Source: Clostridia bacterium
Lineage (GTDB): Bacteria > Bacillota > Clostridia > Christensenellales > CAG-138
Direction: 5' to 3'
Assembly: GCA_017509785.1 (NCBI GenBank)
Contig: JAFWOT010000024.1
Coordinates: forward strand, 57,871 to 121,870
Length of the DNA: 64,000 bases
The position numbers and the translations under genes were made by a program. Positions 26,594 to 34,961 of the stretch are shown piece by piece (position 1 is the first letter of the stretch; each line of letters starts with the position of its first letter). The notes beneath the pieces are model-generated. The model ran no database searches. It was not told the origin of the DNA and worked only from the letters and a program-made list of their open reading frames with translations.

Positions 26594-27721
26594 TCATCCC
26601 GCGAACCGCAGCTCCATGGGGATGGGGGCGCTGTTTTCGGGGCGGATCTTCATGAAACCTTCCTGCTCGTATATGGAGCGGTATCTGCCGTCCGGGTAAT
26701 TCGGCGAGTAATGCTCCACGAACGCGACGCAGAAGGGTATCTCGGCCGTCCTGTCGCCGACCATCTGCGGGTTCACCTGGATCCATGCGTCGAAGGTCTG
26801 ATCCGTGTTCTTGTAAAACACCCTGCCGACGGCGTAGGCGGTATAGGACGTGCCGTCGCTGATCAGGTAAAGCTTGGGCTTGCCGGGATTGCTTTCGGAG
26901 AACGACCAGCCCGGGGTGTGGTTCTCGAACTGAACCGTGCCGACCATGTAGTAAAGGTCGTTCGCGGCGGTGTAGATATTGTGCCTGGGGCTCTCGATGG
27001 AGAGCGTCCCGCAGTCGAGCGACCAAATGTCGTCCGTATAGTGCGTGAAGCCCCACGAGCCCTCGGTGGGCAGGGCGTTCCCGCGGCCCATCGAAGCCCA
27101 AAGCGCCTCCACTTCGGAATACATGGAGGAGGGGTAGACGCGGCTGTATTTGACCGTGACGGTCATCTGATAGCCGTCGTAGTCGGTGTATTCGCAGGTC
27201 TCCGTTATCCACTCGTCCTCATCGGGGACGGGAGCCGCGGTGGGCTCGGCGTTGCGCATATTGTCCAAAGCCGCGCGCGTGGCGTCGACGGCGGTCCTCA
27301 GCCTTTCGATATAGCTCTCGGTCTGCCTTGCGAAGAAGCCGACGTCCTCCGGATGCTCCGGAGAGAACCCGCCGCTGACCTCGGAGTAATAGTCGAGGTG
27401 CCCAAGGGCGTCCGCCTTGGCTTCTATGAGCTCGTCCTTCTCGGGAAAATCGGGCGAACCCATTTCGTCGGTCTCAACGAGGACGTATTCCGCCTCGTCA
27501 AGGGCGGTGCGGAGCTCGTCAATGAGCTCGTTCAGCCTGTTGAGGCTCGCCTCGTATTCCTCTTCGCCGGGATGCAGATCCCCGCTTACTGCCTGCTGCG
27601 CCGGGGCTTCGCTTTCAAGAGCCACGGCCGTCTCCTCTCTGCGCTTGCCGGAGAAACACCCGGACGTGAGCGCCGTCAAAACGCAGAGCGCGAGCGCCGT
27701 GACCGTCTTTATCGTACTCAT
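26594..27721 (-). CDS. Lipoprotein with N-terminal coiled coil, unknown function
   Basis: 375 residues; lipobox TSGC with Cys22. After the anchor there is a helical, heptad-rich region (about 50-165, LNELIDELRTALDEAEYVL), then a beta-rich C-terminal domain (about 180-375) with many aromatic residues (WGFTHYTDDIWSLDCG, YYMVGTVQFENHTPGWSF). No enzyme motif seen. The start at 27721 lies 5 nt past the stop of the DUF1836 gene, so the two are probably co-transcribed. Confidence 0.75.
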   Translation of the reverse strand: MSTIKTVTALALCVLTALTSGCFSGKRREETAVALESEAPAQQAVSGDLHPGEEEYEASLNRLNELIDELRTALDEAEYVLVETDEMGSPDFPEKDELIEAKADALGHLDYYSEVSGGFSPEHPEDVGFFARQTESYIERLRTAVDATRAALDNMRNAEPTAAPVPDEDEWITETCEYTDYDGYQMTVTVKYSRVYPSSMYSEVEALWASMGRGNALPTEGSWGFTHYTDDIWSLDCGTLSIESPRHNIYTAANDLYYMVGTVQFENHTPGWSFSESNPGKPKLYLISDGTSYTAYAVGRVFYKNTDQTFDAWIQVNPQMVGDRTAEIPFCVAFVEHYSPNYPDGRYRSIYEQEGFMKIRPENSAPIPMELRFAG

Positions 27722-27725
27722 GCCG

Positions 27726-28328
27726 TCATTCCTCCCCGGTGTTTTTTGTTTCCGCGGGCTTGTCCTCAAGGAGCAGCAGCTTTTCCGCCAGCAGCCCGGA
27801 AAGCCCGGAGATTATCGCGTAGGTCGAAATGAGGTCGCTCGTCTCATCGACGGAGGCGGCGGTGCGGCGCTCCTCGTGCCCGAGTATCGGGGCGGCGATG
27901 ACGCGCACCGTTTCGACGAAGAACTCAGCCGCGATGCGGTGCCTCTCGCGGTAGGCGGTGTAGATCTCCTTCACGCGCTCCTCGGGGATGTCGTTCGGGA
28001 TCATCTTCGTGAGGGTCGCTATCGTCAGGCTCTGCTTCAGCGTGCAGATCATAACGAGGTAAGCTATGTGCACCCGGTAATACTTTTTCTTGAAGGGCTT
28101 CGGCATGTAGCGGTTGCGGACGTAATTGTTGATGGTCGCCGCGGTTATGAACTGCTCGTCCTTCAGCTCCGGCGGCAGGTAATCGAGGTACTCCGTCAGG
28201 AGCGCCAGCACCTGCTCCATGTAAAGACCGAGATCCGGAATATCCTCCCACGCGGGCAGTCTGAACTCGTTTATGTATTTCTCCCATCGGCGTAGCTTCA
28301 TTTCGACAAACGAAGTGTCGTACTGCAT
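27726..28328 (-). CDS. DUF1836 family putative regulator
   Basis: 200 residues. The family has an N-terminal MerR-like winged-helix part; here LPPELKDEQFITAATINNYVRNRYM matches the DUF1836 core, followed by KPFKKKYYRVHIAYLVMICTLKQ. The middle and C-terminal helices (TIATLTKMIPND, AIISGLSGLLAEKLLLL) may form the dimer or effector part. DUF1836 genes are often linked to DegV genes in Clostridia, and here it is divergent from two. It is the best candidate to bind the palindrome at 28455-28474, which is an inference. Confidence 0.85.
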   Translation of the reverse strand: MQYDTSFVEMKLRRWEKYINEFRLPAWEDIPDLGLYMEQVLALLTEYLDYLPPELKDEQFITAATINNYVRNRYMPKPFKKKYYRVHIAYLVMICTLKQSLTIATLTKMIPNDIPEERVKEIYTAYRERHRIAAEFFVETVRVIAAPILGHEERRTAASVDETSDLISTYAIISGLSGLLAEKLLLLEDKPAETKNTGEE

Positions 28329-28378
28329 ATTTTCCCCCGTTCCGGCTTAAAAAAGTCAGCTTCCTTATAATACGTATC

Positions 28379-28407
28379 ATTATACACTCATGGAGGGATA
28401 TTTTCAA
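28379..28407 (-). promoter_or_regulatory. Promoter of the DUF1836 gene
   Basis: Minus strand TTGAAA, 17-nt spacer, TATAAT; predicted start about 28372, giving a roughly 44-nt leader. Confidence 0.8.
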
Positions 28408-28426
28408 GAATAATTTTAAAAAGTAC

Positions 28427-28455
28427 TTGACATAATCAGATTCTCGTGATAACTT
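28427..28455 (+). promoter_or_regulatory. Promoter of the degV pair
   Basis: TTGACA, 17-nt spacer, TAACTT. The -35 is perfect and the -10 weak. The palindromic operator overlaps its last base and the start point. Confidence 0.65.
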
Positions 28456-28474
28456 AATCTAAGAAATTAGATTA
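28455..28474 (+). promoter_or_regulatory. Operator palindrome upstream of degV
   Basis: Perfect inverted repeat TAATCTAA - GAAA - TTAGATTA, overlapping the -10/+1 region of the degV promoter. Such placement fits repression by a dimeric regulator. Candidates are the divergent DUF1836 protein or a lipid-responsive regulator encoded elsewhere. Confidence 0.75.
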
Positions 28475-28489
28475 ATACGGAGGTGCGTC

Positions 28490-29380
28490 ATGCCCCATAC
28501 GTTTACCATAGTCACCGATACTTCCGCCAACCTGCCCGCTCCCCTGCTTGAAAAGCACGGCGTGCCCGTGATACCGTTCACGTATTCTTACGACGGAGCG
28601 GATCATACCTGCCTCGATACCGAGGCCTTTGAGGACGGCGCCGGCGAGAGGTATTATGCCGACCTCAAGGAAGGCAAAAGGGTCACGACCTCGCAGATAA
28701 CCCCGCAGACCTATAAGGAAAAACTCGAGCCCCTGCTCAGGAACGGGGAGGACGTCCTCTTCATAAGCATGAGCTCCGGCATAAGCAACTCATACAGCTC
28801 CTCCGTCGTCGCGGTGAACGAGCTTCGCGCGGCATACCCCGGCAGGAAGATATTCACGTTCGATACGCTCGCCGCCTCCCTCGGCGAGGGGAAGGCCGTG
28901 CTCGACGCCGTCGAATGCCGCGAAAGGGGCCTCGGAATAGAGGAGACCGTTCGCGTTCTCGAGGGAAAAAGGCAGTCCCTCTATCAGGTCGTGATGCTGG
29001 ACGATCTCATGTTCCTCCACAGGGGCGGCAGGGTCTCCGCGCCAAAGGCGCTCCTCGGCACGGTGCTCGGCATACGGCCCATATTAAAGGGCGACGAGGG
29101 AGGGCATCTCGTCGTCTGCGGCAAGGCAAGGGGCAGGAAACGCGCCCTCGCCGTACTCGCCGAAAAATACGCTTCTCTCGTCCGCGGGGCCGATCAGCTC
29201 GTCGGCATCGCCTATACCGACTGCCCCGAGGACGCATACGCCCTTAAAGACATGCTCGGATCCGTCCTGAAGCCCCGTGAGATAATGATAGTCCGCTACG
29301 AGCCCGTCACCGGCTCCTACGTGGGGCCCGGGACGGTCGCCCTCTTCTTCGAGGGGAAGGACGGAGCGAGAAGGTACTGA
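28490..29380 (+). CDS. DegV family fatty-acid-binding protein
   Basis: 296 residues. DegV/FakB proteins bind one fatty acid and present it to the kinase FakA for phosphorylation. Signatures: FTIVTDTSANLP at the N terminus, TSQITPQTY, SSGISNSYSS (lipid carboxylate-binding Ser/Gly loop) and MFLHRGGRVSAPKALLG. Length is usual. GGAGGTG precedes the ATG. It is first in an operon with a second DegV gene, and is probably controlled by the palindrome just upstream. Confidence 0.92.
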   Translation: MPHTFTIVTDTSANLPAPLLEKHGVPVIPFTYSYDGADHTCLDTEAFEDGAGERYYADLKEGKRVTTSQITPQTYKEKLEPLLRNGEDVLFISMSSGISNSYSSSVVAVNELRAAYPGRKIFTFDTLAASLGEGKAVLDAVECRERGLGIEETVRVLEGKRQSLYQVVMLDDLMFLHRGGRVSAPKALLGTVLGIRPILKGDEGGHLVVCGKARGRKRALAVLAEKYASLVRGADQLVGIAYTDCPEDAYALKDMLGSVLKPREIMIVRYEPVTGSYVGPGTVALFFEGKDGARRY

Positions 29381-29412
29381 TCCACGCACACAAACGAAAG
29401 GAATACACCCCC

Positions 29413-30279
29413 ATGTACGACTATGTAATATTCACAGACACAGGCTGCGACATCCTCCCCGAAAAGCTCCGCGAGTGGGACGTTATGAATATCGACCTCA
29501 CTTTCCGCGTGGACGGGGAGACGAGGGAGTACACCCAGGCCGAGATCCCCACGAAGCGCTTCTACGACAATATGCGCGCCGGCACGGTCTACCGCACGGC
29601 AGCCGCCAACGCCGAGACTATCGCGAACGCGCTGACCCCTCCGCTCGAAGCGGGAAGCGACGTGCTCTACGTCGCGTTCGGCTCGGGGCTTTCCTCAACG
29701 GCCAACACCGCAAAGCTCGTCGGCGAAGAGCTCCGTGCGAAGTTCCCCGAGAGGAAGATAATCGTCGTGGATTCGCTCTGCGCTTCCGCAGGCCACGGGC
29801 TGCTGCTCTGGTTCGCTGTGGAGGCGAGGCGTGAGGGCAGGACCATAGAGGAGGCCGAAGCCGTCGTTATGAAGAACCTTCCCGGCCTCTGCCATTGGTT
29901 CACAGTTGACGATCTCGTCTATCTCAAGAGGGGCGGCAGAGTCTCCGCCGCGGCGGCGTTCTTCGGCGGGATGCTGAACATCAAGCCCGTGCTCCACGTC
30001 GACGACGCGGGCCACCTCATCCCCATGAGCAAGGTGCGCGGCAGGAACGCCTCGATAAAGGCTCTCGCGAAGAAGTTCACCGAGACCGCGATCGATCCCG
30101 CGAACTGCACGTACTTCATCTCCAACGGCGACTGCCCCGAGGACGCGAAAAAGCTGGAGCAGATCATAATAGACGAACACGGCAATCACGCCGCCCTCAT
30201 TACCGAGATCGGCCCCGTCATCGGAGCCCATTCCGGCCCGGGGACGCTCGCGGTGTTTTTCGTCGGCACGCGGAGATGA
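29413..30279 (+). CDS. DegV family protein, second copy
   Basis: 288 residues, related to but clearly different from the first DegV: FTDTGCDILPEKL, DLTFRVDGE, GSGLSSTANTA, YLKRGGRVSAAAAFFGGMLNIKP and GPVIGAHSGPGTLAVFF at the C terminus. Paired DegV proteins in one genome often differ in preference for saturated or unsaturated fatty acids (known for Staphylococcus FakB1/FakB2); the same division is only an inference here. 33 nt after the first gene, with its own GAAAGGAA site. Confidence 0.92.
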   Translation: MYDYVIFTDTGCDILPEKLREWDVMNIDLTFRVDGETREYTQAEIPTKRFYDNMRAGTVYRTAAANAETIANALTPPLEAGSDVLYVAFGSGLSSTANTAKLVGEELRAKFPERKIIVVDSLCASAGHGLLLWFAVEARREGRTIEEAEAVVMKNLPGLCHWFTVDDLVYLKRGGRVSAAAAFFGGMLNIKPVLHVDDAGHLIPMSKVRGRNASIKALAKKFTETAIDPANCTYFISNGDCPEDAKKLEQIIIDEHGNHAALITEIGPVIGAHSGPGTLAVFFVGTRR

Positions 30280-30296
30280 TTTTAAGCAAATGGCAT

Positions 30297-30325
30297 CAAG
30301 GGGCGCCTCCGGGCGTCCTTTTCGG
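30297..30325 (+). terminator. Terminator after the degV pair
   Basis: AAGG[G]GCGCC and GGCGTCCTT-type arms with one bulge, followed by TTTTCGGTTTTTT. Stem quality is moderate. Confidence 0.6.
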
Positions 30326-30456
30326 TTTTTTCAGGGCTTCTTCACGGGCTGTGAAAGCTGCGCCATTAAATATGAAGCAACTCCCTAAAAAACCCCCGAA
30401 ACGGGCGAAAAGGAGCGAAGGTATATATTTCCCGTCACAGTTTTTTAAAAAAAATC

Positions 30457-30485
30457 TTGACAAAGGTATATTGACTTTGTATAAT
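30457..30485 (+). promoter_or_regulatory. Perfect consensus promoter
   Basis: TTGACA, exactly 17 nt, TATAAT. The transcript would carry an 80-nt GC-rich leader before the membrane protein gene. Confidence 0.92.
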
Positions 30486-30571
30486 GAATAAGCGATATAG
30501 GGAGATTTCCGTCGGGGCGCGGGCCTGCGGGCCGGACCGGCGAAGAACGGCTCCCTTTGCGGGAAGGCTGT

Positions 30572-31201
30572 ATGGCAGGGTCCGAGAAGCAAAAAGACAA
30601 GAAAAAGTCAAACAGGATCATCGGCAGGCGCTTTCGCTATACCGAGGATTATAAAAGCGTTCCCACCCTCAACAGCTCCGGCGGCAGGGAAAACACCCTC
30701 GTTTACACCGGGCAGTGGATACTTCCCGTCAATGAGCAGAGCGAGTATAAGCGTATCGTCCTCGTGATGCGGGCCGCTCTCGCCGCCGCCGTGCTCTTCG
30801 TGCTCGGCGCGGCGTACTCCGTCCCCGTTCCCATGGCGAACAGGTGGTACCTTCCGGTGCTGCTCGTCGCGCTCTTCCCGCTGGCGTACCAGATAATGGG
30901 CGCCGTGAAGCTCCCGAACGCCCCCAAACATATGGAGCGCGTTCAGTACGACAAGAGCTTCGTGCGGGTCGGGCAGAGCGCCGTGATCACGCTCATCGTG
31001 CTCGGGGTCTCCGCTCTGCTGTTCATCGTTTACTGGGCCGCCGCTGCCGCGGGGTCCATGGAAGAGGCGTCGCCCTTCACCGCGCGTGACGCGGCATACG
31101 CCGTGCTGATCGTTCTTGCGGCCGCCGCGGAATTCGTGATATTCCGCCGTTACCGCGGAGTGAAGACCGAAACGCTCGATAATTCGGCGTATCGGCCCTG
31201 A
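30572..31201 (+). CDS. Four-helix membrane protein, unknown function
   Basis: 209 residues. A basic N-terminal stretch (KQKDKKKSNRIIGRRFRYTED) is followed by hydrophobic segments at about 60-82 (ALAAAVLFVLGAAYSV), 88-104 (YLPVLLVALFPLAY), 138-158 (AVITLIVLGVSALLFIVYW) and 176-194 (AYAVLIVLAAAAEFVIF). Basic residues suggest N- and C-termini inside the cell. I do not recognise the family. The ATG at 30572 is chosen over a TTG start at 30557 because GGGAAGG precedes it. It has a perfect consensus promoter, so it is probably well expressed. Confidence 0.7.
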   Translation: MAGSEKQKDKKKSNRIIGRRFRYTEDYKSVPTLNSSGGRENTLVYTGQWILPVNEQSEYKRIVLVMRAALAAAVLFVLGAAYSVPVPMANRWYLPVLLVALFPLAYQIMGAVKLPNAPKHMERVQYDKSFVRVGQSAVITLIVLGVSALLFIVYWAAAAAGSMEEASPFTARDAAYAVLIVLAAAAEFVIFRRYRGVKTETLDNSAYRP

Positions 31202-31247
31202 ATCAGGTGTCAGGCGCATTGGGTGCGTGCGGCATACAACGGGGGTA

Positions 31248-31276
31248 TTGACAATCCCCGAAATATGTCGTACAAT
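31248..31276 (+). promoter_or_regulatory. Promoter of the peptide ABC transporter operon
   Basis: TTGACA, 17-nt spacer, TACAAT, about 45 nt before the oppA-like ATG, with AGGAGG before the start codon. Confidence 0.85.
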
Positions 31277-31320
31277 CTTAATGTGTTTGGATAACACAAA
31301 AATTCTTTAGGAGGAACAAC

Positions 31321-33840
31321 ATGCACAACACTAAGAGAATCCTTGCAGTCCTGCTGGTTCTTATGATGGTTTTCGCACTCGCAGCTTGCACCAACAAGCC
31401 CACTGAGCCCGACAACCCCGATAAGACCGAGGAAGCCGCTGCTCCCACTGAGGGCGGCGAGACCACTCCCACCGAAGCCGGCGAGACCGAGCCTGTCGAA
31501 CCCGCTCAGGACATCCCTCTCGTAGTTGCTTACAGCCCCTTCTCCCAGAAGTTCAGCCCCTTCTATGCTGACACCGCGTACGACCAGGACGTTGCCGGTA
31601 TGGTAGGTCTTGGCCTGATGACCACCGACCGTATGGGCGGTATCATCTACAACGCCATCGAGGGTGAGACTGTCAACTACAACGGTACCGATTACAACTA
31701 CACCGGTATCGCCGATCTGGCCGTCAATTATGACGAGGCTGCCGATCAGACTGTTTACACCGCGAAGATCCGCGATGACATCAAGTTCTGGGATGGCACC
31801 CCCATGACCGCGAAGGACATCCTCTTCACCTACTACACCTACCTGGATCCCTCCTACGTAGGTTCCACCTCCCTCAGCTCCTATGATATCGTAGGTCTCA
31901 CCAACTGGCGCACCCAGACTTCCGACGAAGTCTTCACCAAGTACAATGAGATCGTCGACAAGATGCTTGAGGATGGCGAAGGCGAAGGCTATGTTGCCAA
32001 CGACGTTTACACCGAGGAAATGTACAACGATTACTTCGGTTGGTACAATGAGCGTTGGACCAGCACCGTTCAGGGCATCGTTGACTACGTCAACGCCAAC
32101 TACAACACTGACGAGTATGTTCAGGCGTACTTCAATCCTGATCTGACCTATGCCGACGTCGAAGCCAACGAGGGCATGAAGATTGCTTTCGGCATGGCTA
32201 TGTGGGGCTTCGGCGGCTATCAGGAGGACGGCACCTTTGCCGACGCCGCCGGTCTCAAGACCTACGACATGACCAACGAGTTCCCCACCATTGAGGATTA
32301 CGTTGCCGTTACCAAGGCCGCTTACAAAGGCGATCCCGAGGCGTTCTACGCTACTGAGTCTTCCGGCGTTGATGCCGGCCCCGTCGGCGAGTATGCTCGT
32401 TCGAACATCATCTCCAAGTACGGCGTAGCTGAGATGGGCGGCGTTAAGATCACCTCCATCGAGGGCATCAAGATGATCGACGAATACAACGTTGAGATCA
32501 CCGTTAACGGTTATTCCGCTCCCGCTGTTTACAGCATCCTCGGCATAACCGTCACCCCGCTGCACTACTACGGCGATCCTGAGAAGTGGGATCCCGAAAA
32601 CGGCCTCTACGGCTTCGAAGAGGGCAACCTCGATAAGGTCAAGGAACTGACCGAGGTACCCCGCGGCGCCGGCCCCTACATCTTCGATTCCTACAAGGAT
32701 AAGGTCGTAACCTTCACCGCTAACCCCAACTACTACAAGGGCGAGCCCAAGATCAAGACGATCCTCTTCAAGGAGACCTCCTCCAACGAAGTTGCGACCG
32801 CTGTATCCACCGGCGAAGCCGATGCCGGCGAAATGACCGGTTCCCGTACCCGTTTCGAGGAAGTCGCTGAGCTGAACGGCAATGGCGAGATCACCGGTCC
32901 CGTCATCACCACCTCCAAGGTCGATAACCTCGGTTACGGCTACATCGGTATGAATGCCGACAACGTAAACGTTGGCGGTAACCCCTCCTCCGAGGAGTCC
33001 AAGGCTCTCCGTAAGGGTCTTGCCACCATCCTTGCCGTCTATCGTGACGTTGCTTACGATTCCTACTACGGCGAGGCTGCTTCCGTAATCCAGTACCCGA
33101 TCTCCAACACCTCCTGGGCTGCGCCTCAGGCTTCCGATCCCGATTACAAGATCGCCTTCTCCGTTGACGCCAACGGCAATGATATCTACACTGCCGACAT
33201 GTCCGCCGAGGATAAGTACGAAGCCGCTAAGGCCGCTGCTCTCACCTGGTTCGAGAAGGCCGGTTACACCGTAGAGGACGGCAAGCTCACCGCTGCTCCC
33301 GAAGGCGCTAAGCTCGATTACGAAGTAATCATCCCCGCCGACGGTCAGGGCGACCATCCCTCCTACACTGTTCTCACCATGGCTAAGGCTGCCTTTGAGT
33401 CCATTGGCATGACCCTCACCATCAACGATCCCGCTGACTCCAACGTCCTCTGGGATGCTCTGGATGCCGGTTCTCAGGAACTCTGGTGCGCCGCTTGGGG
33501 CTCCACCATCGATCCCGATATGTACCAGGTCTACCACAGCAACAACATCGTTGGTAAGAACGGTACCGACTCCAACCACTACCACATCGCTGACTCCGAG
33601 CTTGACGAGCTCATCATGGAGGCCCGTACCTCTGACGATCAGAGCTTCCGTAAGGCTACCTATAAGCAGTGCCTCGACATCATCGTTGATTGGGCTGTTG
33701 AGATCCCCGCTTATCAGCGTCAGAACTGCATCATCTTCAGCACCGAGCGCATCAACATCGACACCCTGACCCCCGACATCACCACTTTCTGGGGCTGGAT
33801 GAACGACATTGAGCTCCTCGAGATGAACCCTGTTGACTAA
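31321..33840 (+). CDS. oppA: Oligopeptide ABC transporter substrate-binding lipoprotein
   Basis: 839 residues; family 5 extracellular solute-binding protein that captures peptides for the permease. Lipobox FALAAC (Cys23), then a Thr/Glu/Pro-rich spacer. Family features: IRDDIKFWDGTPMTAKDILFTYY and YNVEITVNGYS, RGAGPYIF, NPNYYKGEPKIKTI, and DPDMYQVYHS near the end. At 839 residues it is 200-300 longer than usual; extra sequence is spread through lobe I (for example 190-300). Codon use is biased to GGT, GCT, CGT and GTT, unlike its neighbours, a sign of high expression. A large hairpin separates it from the permease gene. Confidence 0.92.
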   Translation: MHNTKRILAVLLVLMMVFALAACTNKPTEPDNPDKTEEAAAPTEGGETTPTEAGETEPVEPAQDIPLVVAYSPFSQKFSPFYADTAYDQDVAGMVGLGLMTTDRMGGIIYNAIEGETVNYNGTDYNYTGIADLAVNYDEAADQTVYTAKIRDDIKFWDGTPMTAKDILFTYYTYLDPSYVGSTSLSSYDIVGLTNWRTQTSDEVFTKYNEIVDKMLEDGEGEGYVANDVYTEEMYNDYFGWYNERWTSTVQGIVDYVNANYNTDEYVQAYFNPDLTYADVEANEGMKIAFGMAMWGFGGYQEDGTFADAAGLKTYDMTNEFPTIEDYVAVTKAAYKGDPEAFYATESSGVDAGPVGEYARSNIISKYGVAEMGGVKITSIEGIKMIDEYNVEITVNGYSAPAVYSILGITVTPLHYYGDPEKWDPENGLYGFEEGNLDKVKELTEVPRGAGPYIFDSYKDKVVTFTANPNYYKGEPKIKTILFKETSSNEVATAVSTGEADAGEMTGSRTRFEEVAELNGNGEITGPVITTSKVDNLGYGYIGMNADNVNVGGNPSSEESKALRKGLATILAVYRDVAYDSYYGEAASVIQYPISNTSWAAPQASDPDYKIAFSVDANGNDIYTADMSAEDKYEAAKAAALTWFEKAGYTVEDGKLTAAPEGAKLDYEVIIPADGQGDHPSYTVLTMAKAAFESIGMTLTINDPADSNVLWDALDAGSQELWCAAWGSTIDPDMYQVYHSNNIVGKNGTDSNHYHIADSELDELIMEARTSDDQSFRKATYKQCLDIIVDWAVEIPAYQRQNCIIFSTERINIDTLTPDITTFWGWMNDIELLEMNPVD

Positions 33841-33881
33841 TATTGACAGCAGTCGATAGTTTGTTAACTTAATGGAAAACA

Positions 33882-33911
33882 GGTTGAGCCCACCAGCCGG
33901 TGGGCTCAACC
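33882..33911 (+). promoter_or_regulatory. Intra-operon hairpin after oppA
   Basis: Perfect 13-bp stem GGTTGAGCCCACC / GGTGGGCTCAACC with a 4-nt loop and no T run. It is placed to protect the oppA message end and lower downstream expression, as known for binding-protein genes in other ABC operons. Partial termination is also possible. Confidence 0.75.
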
Positions 33912-33959
33912 GCCATTCAGCTAAAAAAAGGCAGCCTCGAGCTGCAAGAGGTGGTACAC

Positions 33960-34949
33960 ATGTGGAAATTCCTGATTAGGAGACTTTTGCTGGGACTGCT
34001 CATAGTTGTTCTCGGCGCATTCGTCACTTACGCAGTCATACGATGCCTGCCCGCCTCCTATATGGAGAAGATGGCAAGGCAGCTTGCTGCAGGTTCTCAG
34101 GGCCGTGTCCGCTATCAGGATATGCTCGATATCCTCAATAAGCAGTACGGCATGGACGGAGACGTATTCTCCGGTTACGCAAAATGGTTCTTTAACGCCA
34201 TCCAGGGTAACTTCGGCGATTCATGGAAGTACATGAAGCCCGTTACCGAGGTATTCAGCGAGGTCATCTGGTGGTCCGTTCTCATGAACATCATCACCCT
34301 CTTCGTTGAAGTGCTCATTTCCATCCCTCTCGGTATTCTTGCCGCGCGCAAGCAGTACCATGCCGCGGACTACATCGTAACGGTATTTGCCCTTGCATGT
34401 ATTTCGCTTCCCTCGTTCTATATCGGCACCGTTCTCAAATACGTGTTCGCCGTCAAATTGAACGTACTCCCGCTTTACGGCCTCTGGGGCCGCTACTATG
34501 GCCAGATGGGCTTCTGGGGAAAGGTCGGGGATATTGCCACCCATCTTATTATGCCCGTTGCCACGCTTGCCATACTCTCAATTGGTAGTCTGATGCGTTA
34601 TACGCGTACCAATATGCTCGAGGTCCTCAACGCGGATTACATCCGTACCGCCCGAGCAAAGGGCCTTTCCGAGAAGGTCGTCATCAACAAGCACGCCTTC
34701 AGGAACACCCTTATCCCCCTCGTTACCGCTTTCAGCGGCCTGCTGCCGAGCTTCTTCGGCGGCGCTATGATCACCGAAACAATATTCCAGATCCCCGGCA
34801 TAGGTTACAGATCCTTCGAGGCCATGCTGCAGGGTGATATCCCCTTCGCCATGTTCTACACGACGTTCCTCATGGTACTCACTCAGGTCAGCTTGATACT
34901 GTCCGATATCATGTACGCCGTTGTCGATCCGCGCGTTCGCGTCAATTAA
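33960..34949 (+). CDS. oppB: Oligopeptide ABC transporter permease, OppB type
   Basis: 329 residues, six membrane helices. The first segment is LLGLLIVVLGAFVTYAVI. The periplasm-facing region carries the large loop between helices 1 and 2 typical of OppB/DppB, and the EAA loop (TARAKGLSEKVVINKHAFRNTLIPL) that docks on the ATPases. AAGAGGTGG precedes the ATG at 33960. Second gene of the operon, 12 nt before the OppC gene. Confidence 0.92.
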   Translation: MWKFLIRRLLLGLLIVVLGAFVTYAVIRCLPASYMEKMARQLAAGSQGRVRYQDMLDILNKQYGMDGDVFSGYAKWFFNAIQGNFGDSWKYMKPVTEVFSEVIWWSVLMNIITLFVEVLISIPLGILAARKQYHAADYIVTVFALACISLPSFYIGTVLKYVFAVKLNVLPLYGLWGRYYGQMGFWGKVGDIATHLIMPVATLAILSIGSLMRYTRTNMLEVLNADYIRTARAKGLSEKVVINKHAFRNTLIPLVTAFSGLLPSFFGGAMITETIFQIPGIGYRSFEAMLQGDIPFAMFYTTFLMVLTQVSLILSDIMYAVVDPRVRVN

Positions 34950-34961
34950 GGAGGTGCCTAT

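Noticed and set aside
31210..33909. 899-codon open frame antisense to the peptide-binding protein gene
   Set aside because: The plus-strand product has a lipobox and family motifs; the antisense frame has no start signals and no recognisable domain.
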